In this document: piece by piece, positions 7,995 to 16,766 of the stretch
Layout of the letters: each line of letters begins with the position of its first letter
Numbering within the stretch: position 1 is the first letter of the stretch
Assembly: GCA_035516155.1 (NCBI GenBank)
Contig: DATJAP010000029.1
Location: 1 to 64,000, forward strand
Direction of reading: 5' to 3'
DNA length: 64,000 nucleotides
Origin: JAJYKN01 sp035516155
Lineage (GTDB): Bacteria > Nitrospirota > UBA9217
Position numbers and translations under genes: made by a program
The notes under the pieces: generated by a model
What the model was told of the DNA's origin: nothing
What the model saw: the letters and a program-made list of their open reading frames with translations, nothing else
Databases searched by the model: none

Positions 7995-10061
7995 ATGAGT
8001 ATCATAGGATTTGCTCTTGCCTGCGGCGTCATTGGCGTTCTGTACGCCCTGTACACTGCAGTGTGGGTCAACAAGCAGGACGCGGGATCTCCCCGCATGA
8101 AGGAGATTTCTGATGCGGTGAAGGAAGGCGCGTATGCGTTTATTGCCCGCGAGTACAAGACCGTCGCCATGGTAGCGGTGGTCCTTGTCGTGATTCTCGC
8201 GATTTTCCTCGGGACCTGGACAGCGATCGGCTTCGTGATCGGCACCGTGGGTTCGGCTCTTGCCGGGTTCGTTGGCATGTGGGTCACGGTGCGCGCGAAC
8301 GTGCGCACGACACAGGCCGCTTCTAAGGGCCTGCAGAACGCACTGACCCTTTCTTTCAAGGGCGGCTCGGTGACGGGCATCATGGTGGTCGGCCTCGGTA
8401 TTATCGGGTTGGCGGGCTACTTCTCGATTGCCAAGCAGATGGCAGGCGAACAGGCGTTCCATGCGCTCGTAGGTCTCGGCTTCGGCTGCTCACTTATGAG
8501 CGTGTTTGCCCGTATCGCAGGCGGCATTTACACCAAGGCAGCTGACGTGGGCGCCGACTTGGTGGGCAAGGTTGAGGCGGGGATTCCCGAAGACGACCCG
8601 CGTAACCCGGCCGTGATCGCCGATAACGTGGGCGACAACGTAGGCGACTGCGCGGGTATGGCCGCGGACCTCTATGAGACTTATACCGTTACCCTCGTGG
8701 CTGCCATGTTGCTGGCCAAGTCCGTGTTCGGTTCAGAGAGCCCTTGGGTTATGTTCCCTCTCCTTCTGGGCGGCGTTTCGATCATTGCCTCGATTATCGG
8801 CACCTACTTCGTGAAGCTCGGCGCCAGCAAATACATAATGGGCGCACTTTACAAGGGTCTGGCGGTTTCGGGTATTCTTGCGGCCATTGCCTTCTATGGC
8901 GTGACCTCGTGGTTCATGGGAACGCTCGGCGGTAACACCGGCGGGTTTACGGCAATGAGCGTCTTCGGCACGGCCATTATCGGCCTTGCCCTGACCGGCC
9001 TCATCGTCTGGATCACGGAGTATTACACTGCGAAGGAGTTCCGGCCCGTAAAGACGATTGCCAAGGCCAGCCTCACCGGCCACGGCACGAACGTGATCGC
9101 CGGCTTGGCCATGAGCATGGAAGCGACGGCCCTTCCGGCCATCGTAATCGTTGCCGCAATTCTAGGCGCCTTCGCGCTCGGCGGCGGATTCTCCGGCAAC
9201 GCTGGAAGCGGCCTCTTCGCAATCGCGCTCTCGGCTGTGTCCATGCTCTCCATGACGGGCATCGTGGTTGCCATCGACTCTTACGGCCCGATTACGGACA
9301 ATGCGGGCGGCATCGCCGAAATGGCTGAACTTCCTGCTGCTGTCCGGGATGTAACTGATCCCCTTGACGCGGTGGGCAACACTACAAAGGCAGTTACGAA
9401 GGGCTATGCCATCGGTTCGGCTGCTCTCGCAGCTCTGGTTCTCTTCGCGGAGTATTCGAGAGAGCTTGTGCAGAAAATGGGTGGCGTATCTTTTGACCTG
9501 TCGGATCCCCTCATCATTGCCGGCCTCTTCATCGGAGGTCTGATCCCCTACTACTTCGGCGGTCGCCTGATGCTCGCCGTCGGCAAGGCTGCGGGTGGCG
9601 TGGTTGATGAAGTGCGGCGGCAATTCCGCGAGATCAAGGGAATTATGGAAGGTACGGGCAAACCGGAGTACGGCAAGTGCGTTGATATCGTCACAAAGTC
9701 GGCCATCAAGGAAATGATGCTGCCGGCACTGCTTCCGGTGGTTGCCCCGATCTTGGTCGGTTTCATTCTCGGCCCCAAGGCCTTGGGCGGTTTGCTGATC
9801 GGAGCGATTGTCACGGGTCTCTTCCAGGCCATTGCCATGACCTCGGGAGGCGGCGCATGGGACAATGCCAAGAAATCCTTTGAAGATGGCGTTACCGACG
9901 ATAAAGGTGTCGTCCACAAGAAGAAGAGCGAAGGCCACAAGGCCTCCGTGACCGGCGACACGGTCGGTGATCCCTACAAGGACACCGCAGGTCCGGCTAT
10001 CAACCCGATGATCAAGGTCATTAACATCGTTGCACTTCTGATCGTTCCGTTGATCAGATAA
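7995..10061 (+). CDS. hppA: Membrane H+-translocating pyrophosphatase
   Basis: This is a vacuolar-type integral-membrane pyrophosphatase that couples hydrolysis of PPi (such as that released by Sat during sulfate activation) to ion pumping. The 688 residues form about 16 helices. The active-site loop DNVGDNVGDCAGMAADL, the preceding DDPRNPAVIADN and the C-terminal DTVGDPYKDTAGPAINP are all canonical. Around residue 460 the sequence reads GNTTKAVTKG: lysine and threonine at the two positions that distinguish K+-independent H+-PPases from K+-dependent ones. AAGGAGGAG precedes the ATG, and a TATAAT at 7965-7970 could be its -10 box, without a convincing -35. Confidence 0.95.
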   Translation: MSIIGFALACGVIGVLYALYTAVWVNKQDAGSPRMKEISDAVKEGAYAFIAREYKTVAMVAVVLVVILAIFLGTWTAIGFVIGTVGSALAGFVGMWVTVRANVRTTQAASKGLQNALTLSFKGGSVTGIMVVGLGIIGLAGYFSIAKQMAGEQAFHALVGLGFGCSLMSVFARIAGGIYTKAADVGADLVGKVEAGIPEDDPRNPAVIADNVGDNVGDCAGMAADLYETYTVTLVAAMLLAKSVFGSESPWVMFPLLLGGVSIIASIIGTYFVKLGASKYIMGALYKGLAVSGILAAIAFYGVTSWFMGTLGGNTGGFTAMSVFGTAIIGLALTGLIVWITEYYTAKEFRPVKTIAKASLTGHGTNVIAGLAMSMEATALPAIVIVAAILGAFALGGGFSGNAGSGLFAIALSAVSMLSMTGIVVAIDSYGPITDNAGGIAEMAELPAAVRDVTDPLDAVGNTTKAVTKGYAIGSAALAALVLFAEYSRELVQKMGGVSFDLSDPLIIAGLFIGGLIPYYFGGRLMLAVGKAAGGVVDEVRRQFREIKGIMEGTGKPEYGKCVDIVTKSAIKEMMLPALLPVVAPILVGFILGPKALGGLLIGAIVTGLFQAIAMTSGGGAWDNAKKSFEDGVTDDKGVVHKKKSEGHKASVTGDTVGDPYKDTAGPAINPMIKVINIVALLIVPLIR

Positions 10062-10084
10062 GGAGCCTGAGAGATTCACATAAA

Positions 10085-10121
10085 CGAGGGGCTGGCCAAA
10101 CCGCCAGCCCCTCGTTTTTTT
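10085..10121 (+). terminator. Rho-independent terminator after hppA
   Basis: A 12-bp GC-rich stem (CGAGGGGCTGGC, 10085-10096, with 10103-10114) encloses a 6-base loop and is followed by seven T residues. It lies 23 bases after the hppA stop. Confidence 0.95.
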
Positions 10122-10150
10122 CACGGAACGTCCGGATTGTACAAACATTG

Positions 10151-10178
10151 TTGAAATTTGCCGGCAAAGTGGTATTAT
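10151..10178 (+). promoter_or_regulatory. Sigma70-type promoter of the HD-domain gene
   Basis: TTGAAA (10151-10156) and TATTAT (10173-10178) are separated by 16 bases. The expected start of transcription, about 10185, falls within a few bases of the ATG at 10188, which predicts a leaderless or nearly leaderless mRNA. Confidence 0.55.
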
Positions 10179-10187
10179 TCACATCCG

Positions 10188-10715
10188 ATGGACACTACAG
10201 ATATGGAAATACTTGCTGCTGCCGGATGTTCTCGCGATGTCGTTGCTCATTGCCTTGTCGTGTCAAAATTGGCTTATGCTCTCGCGGGACGCATGGAGAT
10301 TGAGGTTGATAATGAACTTATCAGGCAGGGTGGGCTGTTCCATGATATCGGCAGATCGCGAACACACGGCATCCATCACGCCATCGCCGGTGTAGAAATT
10401 GGCCGGAAACTGGGTTTCTCCCATGCCCTCGTCAATATAATTGAACGTCATATTGGTGCAGGGATTACGGCAGAGGAGGCAGAACGACTTGGACTGCCGA
10501 AAAGGGATTACCTGCCGATTTCGAGGGAAGAAAAGATCGTTTCGTATGCAGATAATCTAGTCTATGGGACGCGGGAAATGCCGTTTTATGAAGCACTCGA
10601 CCGGTTCAGGAGTATTCTCGGGCCCGATCACGAAGGCGTCGAGTTGTTCATAAAGCAGCATCATGAGATTCAGGGTTGGATGCAAAAGGAAAAGAAGAAA
10701 GCAGGCGGCAGTTAG
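10188..10715 (+). CDS. HD-domain protein, TIGR00295-like
   Basis: This is a 175-residue HD-superfamily phosphohydrolase-like protein. The metal-binding signature is visible as AHCLVVSKLA followed by GLFHDIGRSRTHGIHH and the later IIERHIGAG, which together give the H...HD...D pattern. It resembles the small uncharacterised HD proteins grouped as TIGR00295; the substrate is unknown. The ATG at 10188 was chosen because the promoter ends just upstream and no Shine-Dalgarno sequence supports an earlier codon; ATG 10203 is an alternative. A YkgJ-type gene follows on the same strand. Confidence 0.75.
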   Translation: MDTTDMEILAAAGCSRDVVAHCLVVSKLAYALAGRMEIEVDNELIRQGGLFHDIGRSRTHGIHHAIAGVEIGRKLGFSHALVNIIERHIGAGITAEEAERLGLPKRDYLPISREEKIVSYADNLVYGTREMPFYEALDRFRSILGPDHEGVELFIKQHHEIQGWMQKEKKKAGGS

Positions 10716-10765
10716 CAGGCTAAGGACATTGAAAGACGCAGAATAACGGCTGCGCTGAAAGGCTT

Positions 10766-11659
10766 ATGATGAGCAATAAGAAAAAAGAAATAAAGCCGGA
10801 AGATATCGATATTGATCCACTGAAAAAAAGCCAGACCGGCAAGGTCGTGCCGATCAAGTTAACAGAGAAGAGCAGGTTCAAATTCCGCTGCCACAAAGGC
10901 GTTAAGTGCTTCACCGCCTGCTGCAGCAACATCAATATCGTGCTCCCGCCCTATGACCTGCTGCGGCTTCGGAAGCGGCTCGGCATGACAACCGAGGACT
11001 TCATCAATAGGTACTGCGAGATCGAAATCCTGGCAAAGACGCTTTTGCCGGTCATTACGCTCAAAATGCTGAACGACGAGAAGCGCAGCTGTCCTTTTGT
11101 GACGGCCGACGGCTGCACCGTGTACGAGGACAGGCCGAGCAACTGCCGCTATTACCCCCTGGGTATGGCCACACTTAGGAAAAAGGACACCGAAAGCGGG
11201 AAGGACGAGTTCTACTTCATGGTCAAGGAAGACCACTGCAAGGGGTTCGAGGAGGACAAGGAGTGGACCATTGCGGAGTGGCGCAAGGACCAGGAAGCTG
11301 ACCTCTACGACGACAGCAACCGCGGATGGATGGAAGTCCTAATGAAAAAGAAATCCTTCGGCGAGAAGGAGTTTCCGGAGATCAAAAACCAGATGTTCTT
11401 CATGGTCAGCACCAATACCGATTATTTCCGCGAATTCGTGTTCGGCAGCACATTCCTGGACACCTACGACATCCCCGCTGAGCGGATTGAGAAGGTTCGG
11501 ACCGACGATGCGGAGCTGCTGAAGCTGGGGTATGAATGGCTCAGGTCGGCGATGTTTGCTGAAGAGACCCTCAAACTCAAAGAGGGTGTGGCAGAAGCAC
11601 GCAAGGACCGCGCCGATGCGATGTTGCGTAAAGTGTACGGGAAGAAAGAAAGTGAGTGA
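10766..11659 (+). CDS. YkgJ-family cysteine-cluster protein
   Basis: The 297-residue protein contains the YkgJ/CxxxCxxCC-type zinc- or iron-binding cysteine pattern: CHKGVKCFTACC at about residues 42-53, then CPF, CTVYEDRPSNCRYYP and DHCKGF. These are the four cysteine groups that define the family. Members are widespread in anaerobes and often annotated as Fe-S oxidoreductase-like, but no activity is established here. The C-terminal half is helical and charged, without a recognised domain. ATGATG at 10766/10769 gives two adjacent starts behind GAAAGG. Confidence 0.78.
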   Translation: MMSNKKKEIKPEDIDIDPLKKSQTGKVVPIKLTEKSRFKFRCHKGVKCFTACCSNINIVLPPYDLLRLRKRLGMTTEDFINRYCEIEILAKTLLPVITLKMLNDEKRSCPFVTADGCTVYEDRPSNCRYYPLGMATLRKKDTESGKDEFYFMVKEDHCKGFEEDKEWTIAEWRKDQEADLYDDSNRGWMEVLMKKKSFGEKEFPEIKNQMFFMVSTNTDYFREFVFGSTFLDTYDIPAERIEKVRTDDAELLKLGYEWLRSAMFAEETLKLKEGVAEARKDRADAMLRKVYGKKESE

Positions 11660-11693
11660 GTCAGCCGTCAACCAGAACTAAGGTGAACAGCCT

Positions 11694-12452
11694 CTAACTG
11701 CGGGGTTGAAGCATAGCGCTCATTTCCATGTAAATGGCATTTCCAATCTGAATGCCTTGGTCAATAAATTCTGGACCATACTGTTTTCCCGTATCGGTCC
11801 GGAACGTGTCTTTAATTCGTTCGATTCCCTTCATTTTTTCCCGGAACGTCTTGTGGAGTGTCGCGAGCGGTGTTTCACGGGCATTGACCATGAGCCATAG
11901 CGTTCCGGTAAAATTCTCCGGCCCCCAGCGGAATTTATCTGCATCGTACAGTGCATCGCTGACCATGCACCCTTCCGCGTCATCCAGATCACAGGTTGTC
12001 TTAAATGCTTCATGATTCCTTATTGCGTAGGTGATATACGTACGGCTGCGCTCATCCACTTTGAGCGTTTTCAGGATGGTTTCAGCTTCCTGGCTGCCAC
12101 GAACGGCATGATCATCCTCTCGGCGCTTAATATCGTGGAGTAAACCTGCGATGATTGCCGCTATAAAGAGTGGCATGATCTCGGCGCCGCCCATGGCGCG
12201 CCGGGCCCCTTCAACGAGAACTATGGCGCCTGCATCCCGGGCAACAGCCTCGCAGTGACAGAGCCCGTGGGCGCACTCGAGCTTCGATTCATCGAGATAT
12301 TCGTGACATTTGCGGATAAGGTCGTAAGTCCTCAGTGTTTCATCGGCCTGGTGGACCGCTTGAGCGTGGGCACGGTAAAAGGCCGGTTTTGGCAGCGTAC
12401 GCGCGATTTCATACGCTCTGGCCTGGAGAAGCTCATAAGCAGAATGGTTCAT
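11694..12452 (-). CDS. HD-domain phosphohydrolase-like protein
   Basis: This minus-strand gene encodes about 252 residues with HD-superfamily hallmarks: HGLCHCEAVARDAG, GLLHDIKRREDDHAV and the downstream AIRNHEAF and ALYDADKFRW. These supply the H, HD, H and D ligands expected for a metal-dependent phosphohydrolase. The substrate cannot be told. I start it at the ATG at 12452 (MNHSAYEL) because a promoter with TTGACA and TATTAT ends only six bases upstream, so the longer in-frame extension would not be transcribed. It is convergent with the YkgJ gene. Confidence 0.7.
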   Translation of the reverse strand: MNHSAYELLQARAYEIARTLPKPAFYRAHAQAVHQADETLRTYDLIRKCHEYLDESKLECAHGLCHCEAVARDAGAIVLVEGARRAMGGAEIMPLFIAAIIAGLLHDIKRREDDHAVRGSQEAETILKTLKVDERSRTYITYAIRNHEAFKTTCDLDDAEGCMVSDALYDADKFRWGPENFTGTLWLMVNARETPLATLHKTFREKMKGIERIKDTFRTDTGKQYGPEFIDQGIQIGNAIYMEMSAMLQPRS

Positions 12453-12458
12453 GGATTT

Positions 12459-12488
12459 ATAATAGCCAGAGAGCGGGGGTGGTGTCAA
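12459..12488 (-). promoter_or_regulatory. Promoter of the minus-strand HD gene
   Basis: Read on the minus strand, TTGACA (12488-12483) and TATTAT (12464-12459) are spaced by 18 bases. Transcription should start about at the ATG at 12452, so the mRNA is predicted to be leaderless, like that of the other HD gene at 10188. Confidence 0.55.
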
Positions 12489-12912
12489 GACGAGTTTTCT
12501 CCAGTACCTCATGTTGCGACAGATGAGAAAAATGACGCGGAGCCGGATTTATAAGATCATCTTAACCGCCAGCCCGAAAATATCGGAGGTCAGAGAACGA
12601 TAATAGTTTTTCTGACTTCTCGATGCGGTCTGAATAAAACCGTAACCTGAGTTTCCCCCTGCAAGATCGGTGAAGAGGACTCTCGTCGCGATCTACCTCT
12701 CATTCAAACACCAGCGGCTGTAGAAGACCTCATGACGGATAATGCAGGCAAGGGGGCATGCTGCAGTTTGACTCCAACAAAGAACTGGAGGGAACGCGAT
12801 CAAAGTCTTTGATACCCTTGTCCGAGAAGGAGGGTTTTCTTCGGCATCGTGGTCAGGATCGACAGGGTTCGTGCGGTAATTCTGCACGTACGCGACCTTT
12901 TACCGAACCCCG

Positions 12913-12950
12913 GGGCAGCGGCAATCACCTCGCAGAACGCTGCCCTTTTT
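12913..12950 (+). terminator. Hairpin with T-run upstream of guaA
   Basis: The stretch between the HD gene and guaA (12513-13034) has no supported gene. It contains an 8-bp stem GGGCAGCG (12913-12920) / CGCTGCCC (12938-12945) followed by TTTTT. The 17-base loop makes it weaker than the other terminators in the window. It could end an unrecognised transcript or be a by-product of decayed sequence. Confidence 0.4.
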
Positions 12951-12971
12951 CCTTTCAGCGAGATTCTCCGG

Positions 12972-13000
12972 TTGACTAACTCGGCATGGTGATGTAAAAT
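12972..13000 (+). promoter_or_regulatory. guaA promoter
   Basis: TTGACT (12972-12977), a 17-base spacer and TAAAAT (12995-13000) precede guaA, leaving a leader of about 28 bases that contains GAAAGGGG. Confidence 0.6.
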
Positions 13001-13034
13001 TCTCAATCTTTTTCCTTTGTGAAAGGGGTTTATC

Positions 13035-14585
13035 GTGTCTGACATCCACAGCGAAAGAATACTGATTCTCGACTTCGGGTCGCAATATACTCAGCTGATC
13101 GCGCGCCGCGTGCGCGAGGCGAAAGTTTACTGCGAGATATTTCCTTACAACGCGGGCCTCGAAAAGATAAAGGCATTCCGGCCCAAGGGATTGATACTCT
13201 CAGGCGGGCCGTCTAGCGTGTACGACTCCGGAGCTCCGCTTATCGACAAATCCCATCTCGATATCGGCATACCCGTACTCGGAATCTGTTACGGCATGCA
13301 GCTTCTGACTCACGTGCTCGGCGGCGTGGTAGCGAAATCGACGAAGCGCGAATATGGAAGGGCTGAGCTGAACATTCACAAGAACGAAGGATTGTTCTCT
13401 GGCATCGGCGCGGGCGGGAAAGCGACGGTCTGGATGAGCCACGGTGACAGGATCGAGAAGATGCCGGAGGGATTCTCAGCCATTGCACACACGGACAACT
13501 CGCCCACTGCTGCCATGGCGGACGAAAAGAACAAGTTCTACGGTGTGCAGTTTCATCCTGAGGTTGTTCATACGCCGCAGGGAGTGCAGATTCTCAGGAA
13601 TTTCGTGTACGGTATCTGCAAATGCGAACCTTCCTGGACCATGGCGTCCTTCGTGGACTATTCCATCGGTGAGATCAGGAGGGCCGTTGGAAGCAAACAA
13701 GCCGTGTGCGGCCTTTCCGGCGGTGTTGACTCGTCTGTTGCCGCGGTGCTGGTGCACAAAGCCATTGGGAAGCAGCTCACCTGTATCTTCGTGAACAACG
13801 GCGTCCTCAGGAAGGACGAGGCGGAGAAGGTGCAGTATTCCTTCAAGGACATGGGCCTGAACCTGAAATATGTCGATGCGTCGCAGGAGTTCCTGTCCAA
13901 GCTCAAGGGAGTGGAAGACCCGGAGAAGAAGCGGAAGATCATCGGAAGCACCTTCATCGAGGTGTTCGAGCGCGAGGCACATGCCGCTGGAGGGGCCGAG
14001 TTCCTGGTTCAGGGCACGCTCTATCCAGATGTGATCGAAAGCGTTTCGTTCAAAGGACCTTCCGCGGTCATTAAATCACATCACAATGTAGGCGGCCTAC
14101 CTGAGAAAATGAAGCTGAAACTGGTCGAACCGCTTCGGGAGTTGTTCAAGGATGAAGTCCGGGCCATAGGCCGTGAAATGAAAATGCCCGACGACATCAT
14201 CGATCGACAGCCCTTCCCCGGCCCCGGCCTCGCGATTCGCATCCTTGGTGAAGTGACCGAGCCGCGGCTCAAGATCCTGAGAGAAGCGGATGCCATCGTG
14301 ATCGAAGAGATCAAGAAAGCGGGGCTGTACAAGGAAATCTGGCAGTCCTTTGCCGTGCTGTTGCCGATCAAGACCGTCGGTGTCATGGGAGACGAGCGGA
14401 CCTATGAGAACGTCGTAGCGATCCGCGCAGTCACGAGCCAGGATGGAATGACCGCTGACTGGGCAAAGCTCCCCTATGAGCTGCTGGGGGCTATGTCCAA
14501 TCGCGTCATTAACGAAGTAAAAGGTGTGAACCGCGTGTGCTTCGATATATCATCCAAACCGCCGAGCACGATTGAGTGGGAATAA
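13035..14585 (+). CDS. guaA: GMP synthase (glutamine-hydrolysing)
   Basis: GuaA converts XMP, ATP and glutamine to GMP in purine synthesis. The 516 residues show the class I amidotransferase domain first (ILDFGSQYTQLIARR; nucleophile cysteine in GICYGMQ; His-Glu pair in FHPEV), then the ATP-pyrophosphatase loop SGGVDSSVAA at about residue 230, and the C-terminal dimerisation domain ending SKPPSTIEWE. It starts with GTG at 13035 behind GAAAGGGG. The length and all motifs are normal. It has its own promoter. Confidence 0.97.
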   Translation: MSDIHSERILILDFGSQYTQLIARRVREAKVYCEIFPYNAGLEKIKAFRPKGLILSGGPSSVYDSGAPLIDKSHLDIGIPVLGICYGMQLLTHVLGGVVAKSTKREYGRAELNIHKNEGLFSGIGAGGKATVWMSHGDRIEKMPEGFSAIAHTDNSPTAAMADEKNKFYGVQFHPEVVHTPQGVQILRNFVYGICKCEPSWTMASFVDYSIGEIRRAVGSKQAVCGLSGGVDSSVAAVLVHKAIGKQLTCIFVNNGVLRKDEAEKVQYSFKDMGLNLKYVDASQEFLSKLKGVEDPEKKRKIIGSTFIEVFEREAHAAGGAEFLVQGTLYPDVIESVSFKGPSAVIKSHHNVGGLPEKMKLKLVEPLRELFKDEVRAIGREMKMPDDIIDRQPFPGPGLAIRILGEVTEPRLKILREADAIVIEEIKKAGLYKEIWQSFAVLLPIKTVGVMGDERTYENVVAIRAVTSQDGMTADWAKLPYELLGAMSNRVINEVKGVNRVCFDISSKPPSTIEWE

Positions 14586-14666
14586 TGGTTCCGAAAAAAG
14601 AGAGCACCAGGAATGATGAAGAGGAGTGGCGGAGCTAGGTGGCCGCTTTTCCTTGTATTGAACAGC

Positions 14667-15428
14667 ATGAATGGACTGGATCTCATCCTTATTAGCCTTG
14701 CCGCTGTGGCGGGAGGCCTTGTGAATGCTCTTGCCGGTGGCGGTACGCTCATCACCTTCCCGATGCTGACCGCTGTCGGCGTTCCGCCCGTTGCGGCGAA
14801 TGTGACCAATACCGTTGCGCTCTGCCCCGGATACCTCGGCGCAACTTTCGCCCAGATAAAAGACTTGCGGGGGCAGGGGAGGAGGCTGTGGCTTCTTCTG
14901 CCAGTCGGTGTATTGGGTGGGATTGCAGGAGGTGTTTTGCTCCTGCATACGAGCGATACCACGTTTCGCAAACTGATTCCCTATTTGATTCTGCTTGCCG
15001 TGGCTCTGCTTGCTTTTCAGGATCAACTGCGAAATTGGGTCATGGGCCGAATAGGGAGTGAGGGGTCAAGGCATCTGAATGAGGCATGGGCAACAGCGCC
15101 GGTCATGCCGGCTGCCCTCTACGGCGGCTATTTCGGAGCCGGCGTGAGCGTGATGGTCCTGGCAGTGGTGGGGCTGGTACTCGAGGATTCGCTGACCCGC
15201 TTGAACGCGCTCAAGCAGGCCATCTCGTTCAGCATTAATATTGCGGCTGCAGTCTTTTTTCTTTTCTCCAGCCAGGTTCTGTGGCTCGCAGCGCTGGTCA
15301 TGATGGCCGGTTCACTGGCAGGCGGCGCTCTTGGTGGGCGGTTGGCGGGCAGAATAAAACCGATCGTGCTGCGAAGTATCGTTATCACGGTCGGCATGGT
15401 AGTTGCGGTGTTCTACTTCATGCGATAA
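14667..15428 (+). CDS. TauE/SafE (TSUP) family permease
   Basis: This is an integral-membrane protein of the sulfite/sulfonate exporter TauE/SafE family, about 253 residues with seven to eight hydrophobic helices. The typical N-terminal AGGLVNALAGGGTLITFP motif and the central repeat around PAALYGGYFGAGVSVMVLAV are both present. Family members move small anions such as sulfite, sulfoacetate or sulfolactate, which would suit a sulfate reducer, but the substrate cannot be read from the sequence. I prefer ATG 14667 because the first helix begins there; an in-frame ATG at 14613 is possible and neither has a good ribosome-binding site. Confidence 0.82.
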   Translation: MNGLDLILISLAAVAGGLVNALAGGGTLITFPMLTAVGVPPVAANVTNTVALCPGYLGATFAQIKDLRGQGRRLWLLLPVGVLGGIAGGVLLLHTSDTTFRKLIPYLILLAVALLAFQDQLRNWVMGRIGSEGSRHLNEAWATAPVMPAALYGGYFGAGVSVMVLAVVGLVLEDSLTRLNALKQAISFSINIAAAVFFLFSSQVLWLAALVMMAGSLAGGALGGRLAGRIKPIVLRSIVITVGMVVAVFYFMR

Positions 15429-15609
15429 AACGACGAGTTGCTCCTTTGCAGCCAACTTACAACGTCGGTTTCCCTGTCCTTAAAAAACGGAAGCGAGTCC
15501 CTATCAGCACGGCTGCGATGGAACGGGGGCAGCCACGAAAAACATCTTTGCTCCCATTGAGAAAGTATTCTCTTGTGCTCGTCGTGCGCTGATGGCACCA
15601 AGAGCACTG

Positions 15610-16002
15610 CTAATCATTTGTCTTCGGCGCCAAGCCGCCGAATTCCTGGCCGAACTGGTTCGCCGCAGTCATGCCTACTTCCTGCAGCATGCGGGCGAGG
15701 GTATTCTTCAAAAGGTCTTGTGTGACATCGAGGCTTTTTGCGATCTCTTCGAGAGGTTGGCGCTGACCGAAGTGGCGTTCCGCAATAATGATCTTCAGGA
15801 AATCGGCCTGGATAATTTTCTCAAGCTCTTTGTCCGGGATTTCGTAGTTGTCATAAGCCTGGCGCAGGGTCTTTCCCGCGGCAATAGCCTGCCGTAAACT
15901 GTTCATCGCTTCCTCATAGATTTTGCCTTCTTCGGGCGTAAATTCCTTGAAGCTGAATTCGGGCATATCCTCTTTTTTTCTGGCTTTATCCTTCTTTTTC
16001 AT
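15610..16002 (-). CDS. Uncharacterised small acidic/basic protein
   Basis: The 130-residue product was not recognised. It begins with a lysine-rich stretch (MKKKDKARKKED) and is otherwise alpha-helical; residues about 90-120 (LEEIAKSLDVTQDLLKNTLARML) have the look of a helix-turn-helix. The start has AAAGGA upstream at good spacing. It lies downstream of the Grx-FTR pair on the same strand with a 110-base gap, so it may be part of that transcript. A DNA-binding or adaptor role is only a guess. Confidence 0.6.
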   Translation of the reverse strand: MKKKDKARKKEDMPEFSFKEFTPEEGKIYEEAMNSLRQAIAAGKTLRQAYDNYEIPDKELEKIIQADFLKIIIAERHFGQRQPLEEIAKSLDVTQDLLKNTLARMLQEVGMTAANQFGQEFGGLAPKTND

Positions 16003-16112
16003 CCGTTGTCCTTTTCAGTATCGATTTAGTTCATGAACGTTTAGTCAAATAAGATGAAACAAGCTAGACCCATGGAGCATGGTGTTCAACCCATTGTCTT
16101 TCGCTCTCAGAG

Positions 16113-16445
16113 CTATAGTACCCGTTTTTCCCTCGGTCTCCGCTCAGGGACCTGCAGGTGCGGCACTTCTTCCTCGTTCCATGCCGCCGAAACATAGAGT
16201 CCGCAGAAGCAACTGCCGTATTCCCTGATATCGGGATCGCGGTAAACGCAGGGACAGACGATGTCCGCATCCTTTTCCTTAACACCGAAAGCTAGGCGGC
16301 AAGGGCACGAACGGTAGCCATAACGAGCCTCATTCGTAAGCAAACCCTGCAGGATGTCAAGAACAAAGGGCTTGTCCTTATTCAGTCGAATGCCTTGTGA
16401 TTCGGCGTATCGGGACAGAATTTCGCGGAGTTTGTCCGGGGTCAT
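16113..16445 (-). CDS. Ferredoxin:thioredoxin reductase catalytic subunit-like protein
   Basis: The 110-residue protein has the FTR beta-subunit cysteine pattern: YRSCPCRLAFG, then DIVCPCVYRDPDI and EYGSCFCGLYVS, that is CPC...CPC...CFC, which holds the [4Fe-4S] cluster next to a redox disulfide. FTR passes electrons from ferredoxin to thioredoxin-like proteins. Its ATG overlaps the stop of the glutaredoxin-like gene (ATGA, 16442-16445), so the two are translationally coupled and the glutaredoxin-like protein is the probable partner. No variable (alpha) subunit is present, as is usual outside oxygenic phototrophs. Confidence 0.88.
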   Translation of the reverse strand: MTPDKLREILSRYAESQGIRLNKDKPFVLDILQGLLTNEARYGYRSCPCRLAFGVKEKDADIVCPCVYRDPDIREYGSCFCGLYVSAAWNEEEVPHLQVPERRPREKRVL

Positions 16446-16705
16446 GGCATGTTTAAGGCTTTCTTGAGCTTCTCTTCGTTATATCCGACAATGATATGAT
16501 TATCGATGCAAATCGTCGGGAAACTGCAATCCGGGTTGAATTTCCTTACCTCGTCCATGATTTGCTCCCGCTCAGAACCGCTCAAGAGGTCGACATCAAC
16601 AAACTCAACGTCGATTCCGTTCTCCTTGAAAAACCGCTTGGTACGATTGCAGTGCGAACAAGTGCTGAGGGTATAGAGTTTTATTTTCGGCTTATCTGAG
16701 GGCAT
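16442..16705 (-). CDS. Glutaredoxin-like protein
   Basis: This is an 87-residue thioredoxin-fold protein with the redox motif CSHC in TLSTCSHCNRTKRFF near residue 15 and the cis-proline segment SFPTICIDN further on. It belongs to the glutaredoxin/NrdH-like group. I use the ATG at 16705 because GGGAG lies 6-8 bases upstream; a longer in-frame reading would begin before the predicted promoter. The ATGA overlap with the FTR catalytic subunit indicates a private ferredoxin-FTR-glutaredoxin electron path. Confidence 0.85.
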   Translation of the reverse strand: MPSDKPKIKLYTLSTCSHCNRTKRFFKENGIDVEFVDVDLLSGSEREQIMDEVRKFNPDCSFPTICIDNHIIVGYNEEKLKKALNMP

Positions 16706-16736
16706 GGAACATTCTCCCGGCTCGGTTTCGTCCCTT

Positions 16737-16766
16737 ACTATAACACGGGGGAGAGGCTGTATGCAA
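16737..16766 (-). promoter_or_regulatory. Promoter of the Grx-FTR operon
   Basis: On the minus strand TTGCAT (16766-16761) and TATAGT (16742-16737) are spaced by 18 bases, about 32 bases upstream of the glutaredoxin ATG. Confidence 0.5.

Noticed and set aside
10063..10075. CTGAGAG after hppA, resembling part of a thiamine box
   Set aside because: It follows the gene instead of preceding one, and the other conserved parts of the riboswitch are missing.
9162..10148. 328-residue open frame on the minus strand across hppA
   Set aside because: Antisense shadow of hppA; it also crosses the hppA terminator.
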